Notes under the pieces: generated by a model | Databases searched by the model: none | What the model was told of the DNA's origin: nothing | The model's input: only the letters and a program-made list of their open reading frames with translations | Assembly: GCF_049680855.1 (NCBI RefSeq) | Contig: NZ_JBMPGS010000003.1 | Location: 1-64,000, forward strand | From: Salinimicrobium sp049680855 | GTDB lineage: Bacteria; Bacteroidota; Bacteroidia; Flavobacteriales; Flavobacteriaceae | Length of the DNA stretch: 64,000 nt | Direction: 5' to 3' | Part shown: piece by piece, positions 62,899 through 64,000 of the stretch | Layout of the letters: the number at the start of each line of letters is the position of its first letter | Numbering within the stretch: position 1 is the first letter of the stretch | Made by a program: the position numbers and the translations under genes

Positions 62899-63484
62899 TT
62901 TTGGGGATGTTTTCATTAATCTTGATAAGGCGGCAACCTTACGCGAGCTCGAAAAACTTGAAATAAAAAGCTTTTCTGAAATTGACCTTAAACAGAATAT
63001 GGAATATGAAAAAGGCCTTTTAACCTCAGATGCCTTTATCGATGCCTATTTAAAAACTTATCCGCATATCACAAAAGAAGGTTTTAAAAAATCATGGAAT
63101 TCGATCCTGGTGGATTTCCCAAAATACCGGTTGGATTTTGTTAAACAGCTTTCTAAAGAAAAAAAGTATCAACTTATACTTTTAAGTAATACCAATCATA
63201 TTCATATTGACTGGGTGAAAGAAAATGTTGAATTCTTTGAGGATTTTAAAAATTGCTTTGATGCTTTTTATCTTTCACAAGAAATAAATCTTAGAAAACC
63301 CGAGCCTTCCATTTATCAATATGTGTTGGAAAAACATAATCTTAAACCTGAGGATGTTTTGTTCATTGATGACACTAAAGAGAATACAGATGCCGCTGAA
63401 GAACTTGGGATTCACACCTGGAACATTGATCCCAAAACTGAGGATGTAACGCAACTTTTCGAAATTAAAAAAGAGCTGTTTTGA
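62876..63484 (+). CDS. HAD-family hydrolase (YihX/epoxide-hydrolase-like subclass)
   Basis: 202 aa. Motif I is FDFGDVFINL (nucleophilic Asp in FDFG), motif II LLSNTNHIH, Lys in LRKPEPSIYQ and motif IV FIDDTKEN. The FDFGxV form is typical of the YihX-type phosphatases. Being overlapped with ribD it might dephosphorylate the riboflavin intermediate, a step often carried out by a HAD enzyme; this is inference. Confidence 0.88.
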   Translation: MIKTIVFDFGDVFINLDKAATLRELEKLEIKSFSEIDLKQNMEYEKGLLTSDAFIDAYLKTYPHITKEGFKKSWNSILVDFPKYRLDFVKQLSKEKKYQLILLSNTNHIHIDWVKENVEFFEDFKNCFDAFYLSQEINLRKPEPSIYQYVLEKHNLKPEDVLFIDDTKENTDAAEELGIHTWNIDPKTEDVTQLFEIKKELF

Positions 63485-64000
63485 TATTTCTATTGCTAAG
63501 CATTCTTTCCTCCAGCGTTATTTTTGTCATTTTTAAGCTTTACAACAAGTATGGTGTAAACACACTGCAGGCGATTATTGTTAATTATTTTATTGCTTTT
63601 TCAGTGGGACTGGCCATTGATAACCAGCCATTGAATTTACAAAGAATCCCGGGAGAACTCTGGTTTCCGGGGACACTGGTATTGGGTGGTCTTTTTATTT
63701 CAGTCTTTTACCTCGCTGCAATTACCACCCAGCGCAGCGGACTTTCGGTAGTTTCGGTCGCTACAAAAATGTCGGTCGCTATTCCTGTTCTCTTTGGAAT
63801 CTTCCTTTATTCCGAAAGTACCGGAATTCTAAAAATAACAGGAATCATTCTAGCTCTTGGTGCGGTTTATCTTACCTCCATCAAAAAATCTGATGGAATT
63901 GCCATTAAAAAGAAAAACCTGATTTTTCCTTTATTGGTTTTCTTTGGAAGCGGAATTATTGACACCACCATAAAATACCTTGAAACCACTTATGTTGCCG
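63481..64000 (+). CDS. EamA-family transporter (partial, 5' part; TTG start)
   Basis: The first 173 residues of an inner-membrane transporter; the rest is outside the window. It starts with TTG overlapping the HAD stop (TTGA). Hydrophobic segments begin at once (LLLSILSSSVIFVIFKLY), then LQAIIVNYFIAFSVG, LGGLFISVFYLAAITTQRSGLSVVSVATKMSVAIPV and a fifth helix, matching the EamA/DMT fold. Substrate unknown; a metabolite exporter is typical. Confidence 0.75.
   Translation, partial: MIFLLLSILSSSVIFVIFKLYNKYGVNTLQAIIVNYFIAFSVGLAIDNQPLNLQRIPGELWFPGTLVLGGLFISVFYLAAITTQRSGLSVVSVATKMSVAIPVLFGIFLYSESTGILKITGIILALGAVYLTSIKKSDGIAIKKKNLIFPLLVFFGSGIIDTTIKYLETTYVA

Overview
The window is about 64 kb of chromosome from a marine-type member of the Bacteroidota, almost certainly family Flavobacteriaceae (Gramella/Salegentibacter-like; genus not fixed). 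The reasons are: a secreted protein with a type IX secretion (T9SS) C-terminal sorting domain, PorD, DUF5686/DUF3857/DUF4835/DUF6503-type proteins, RprXY, a YtxJ-like thiol protein, low G+C with dense coding, and recurrent Bacteroidota promoters (-33 TTG, -7 TAnnTTTG). I saw no tRNA, rRNA, CRISPR array, IS element or prophage. Most of the window is core genome.

Layout. 1-2.4 kb (minus): a probable copper-uptake operon with a Cys-rich small protein, a YtkA-like lipoprotein and the N-terminal part of an OprC/NosA-like TonB receptor. 2.7-7.8 kb (minus): a nitrogen/stress block with a sensor kinase and sigma-54 response regulator, a candidate -24/-12 promoter, a 56-aa Cys4 protein, glutamate dehydrogenase, then an Rnk/GreA-like protein with an unknown partner. 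7.9-12.6 kb: an OmpR-type two-component system flanked by two PepSY-like exported proteins, followed by an SdiA-regulated-family protein and a DedA/TVP38 membrane protein. 12.6-19 kb: stress and envelope genes (YtxJ-like, ClpB, CsbD, phytase-like esterase, histidine phosphatase, DUF6503 lipoprotein).

19-32 kb: smpB, a DUF5686 outer-membrane protein and pcm, then a long plus-strand run (Gfo/Idh/MocA oxidoreductase, 3-hydroxybutyryl-CoA dehydrogenase, DUF1015, YggS, DnaQ/GIY-YIG nuclease, DUF3857, ion channel, miaA). 32-36.4 kb: a 1449-aa T9SS-secreted protein with three near-identical 480-bp tandem repeats. 36.5-41.4 kb (minus): glycosyltransferase, YbbR-like protein, coaE, rprX, rprY. 41.5-41.7 kb: a cruciform-forming intergenic repeat. 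41.7-49.4 kb (minus): the envelope/housekeeping run DUF6913-dapA-bamD-rpoZ-coaBC-porD-(small membrane protein)-recN-fabI. 49.4-50.9 kb: two multi-spanning membrane proteins. 51-52.7 kb: a 5'-nucleotidase split over two genes. 52.8-57.3 kb (minus): an eight-PAS kinase with a degenerate receiver and an overlapping CheY-like gene. 57.7-64 kb: ligA, a VOC protein, prmC and a GNAT on minus; ribD, a HAD hydrolase and a truncated EamA transporter on plus.

The most notable items are the sigma-54 two-component system beside a sigma-54-like promoter that would drive a previously unlisted Cys4 small protein plus glutamate dehydrogenase; a set of genes (smpB, rprX, the DUF6913 gene) whose -7 box lies only 4-5 nt before the start codon and which may be leaderless; and the exact 480-bp tandem amplification in the T9SS protein.
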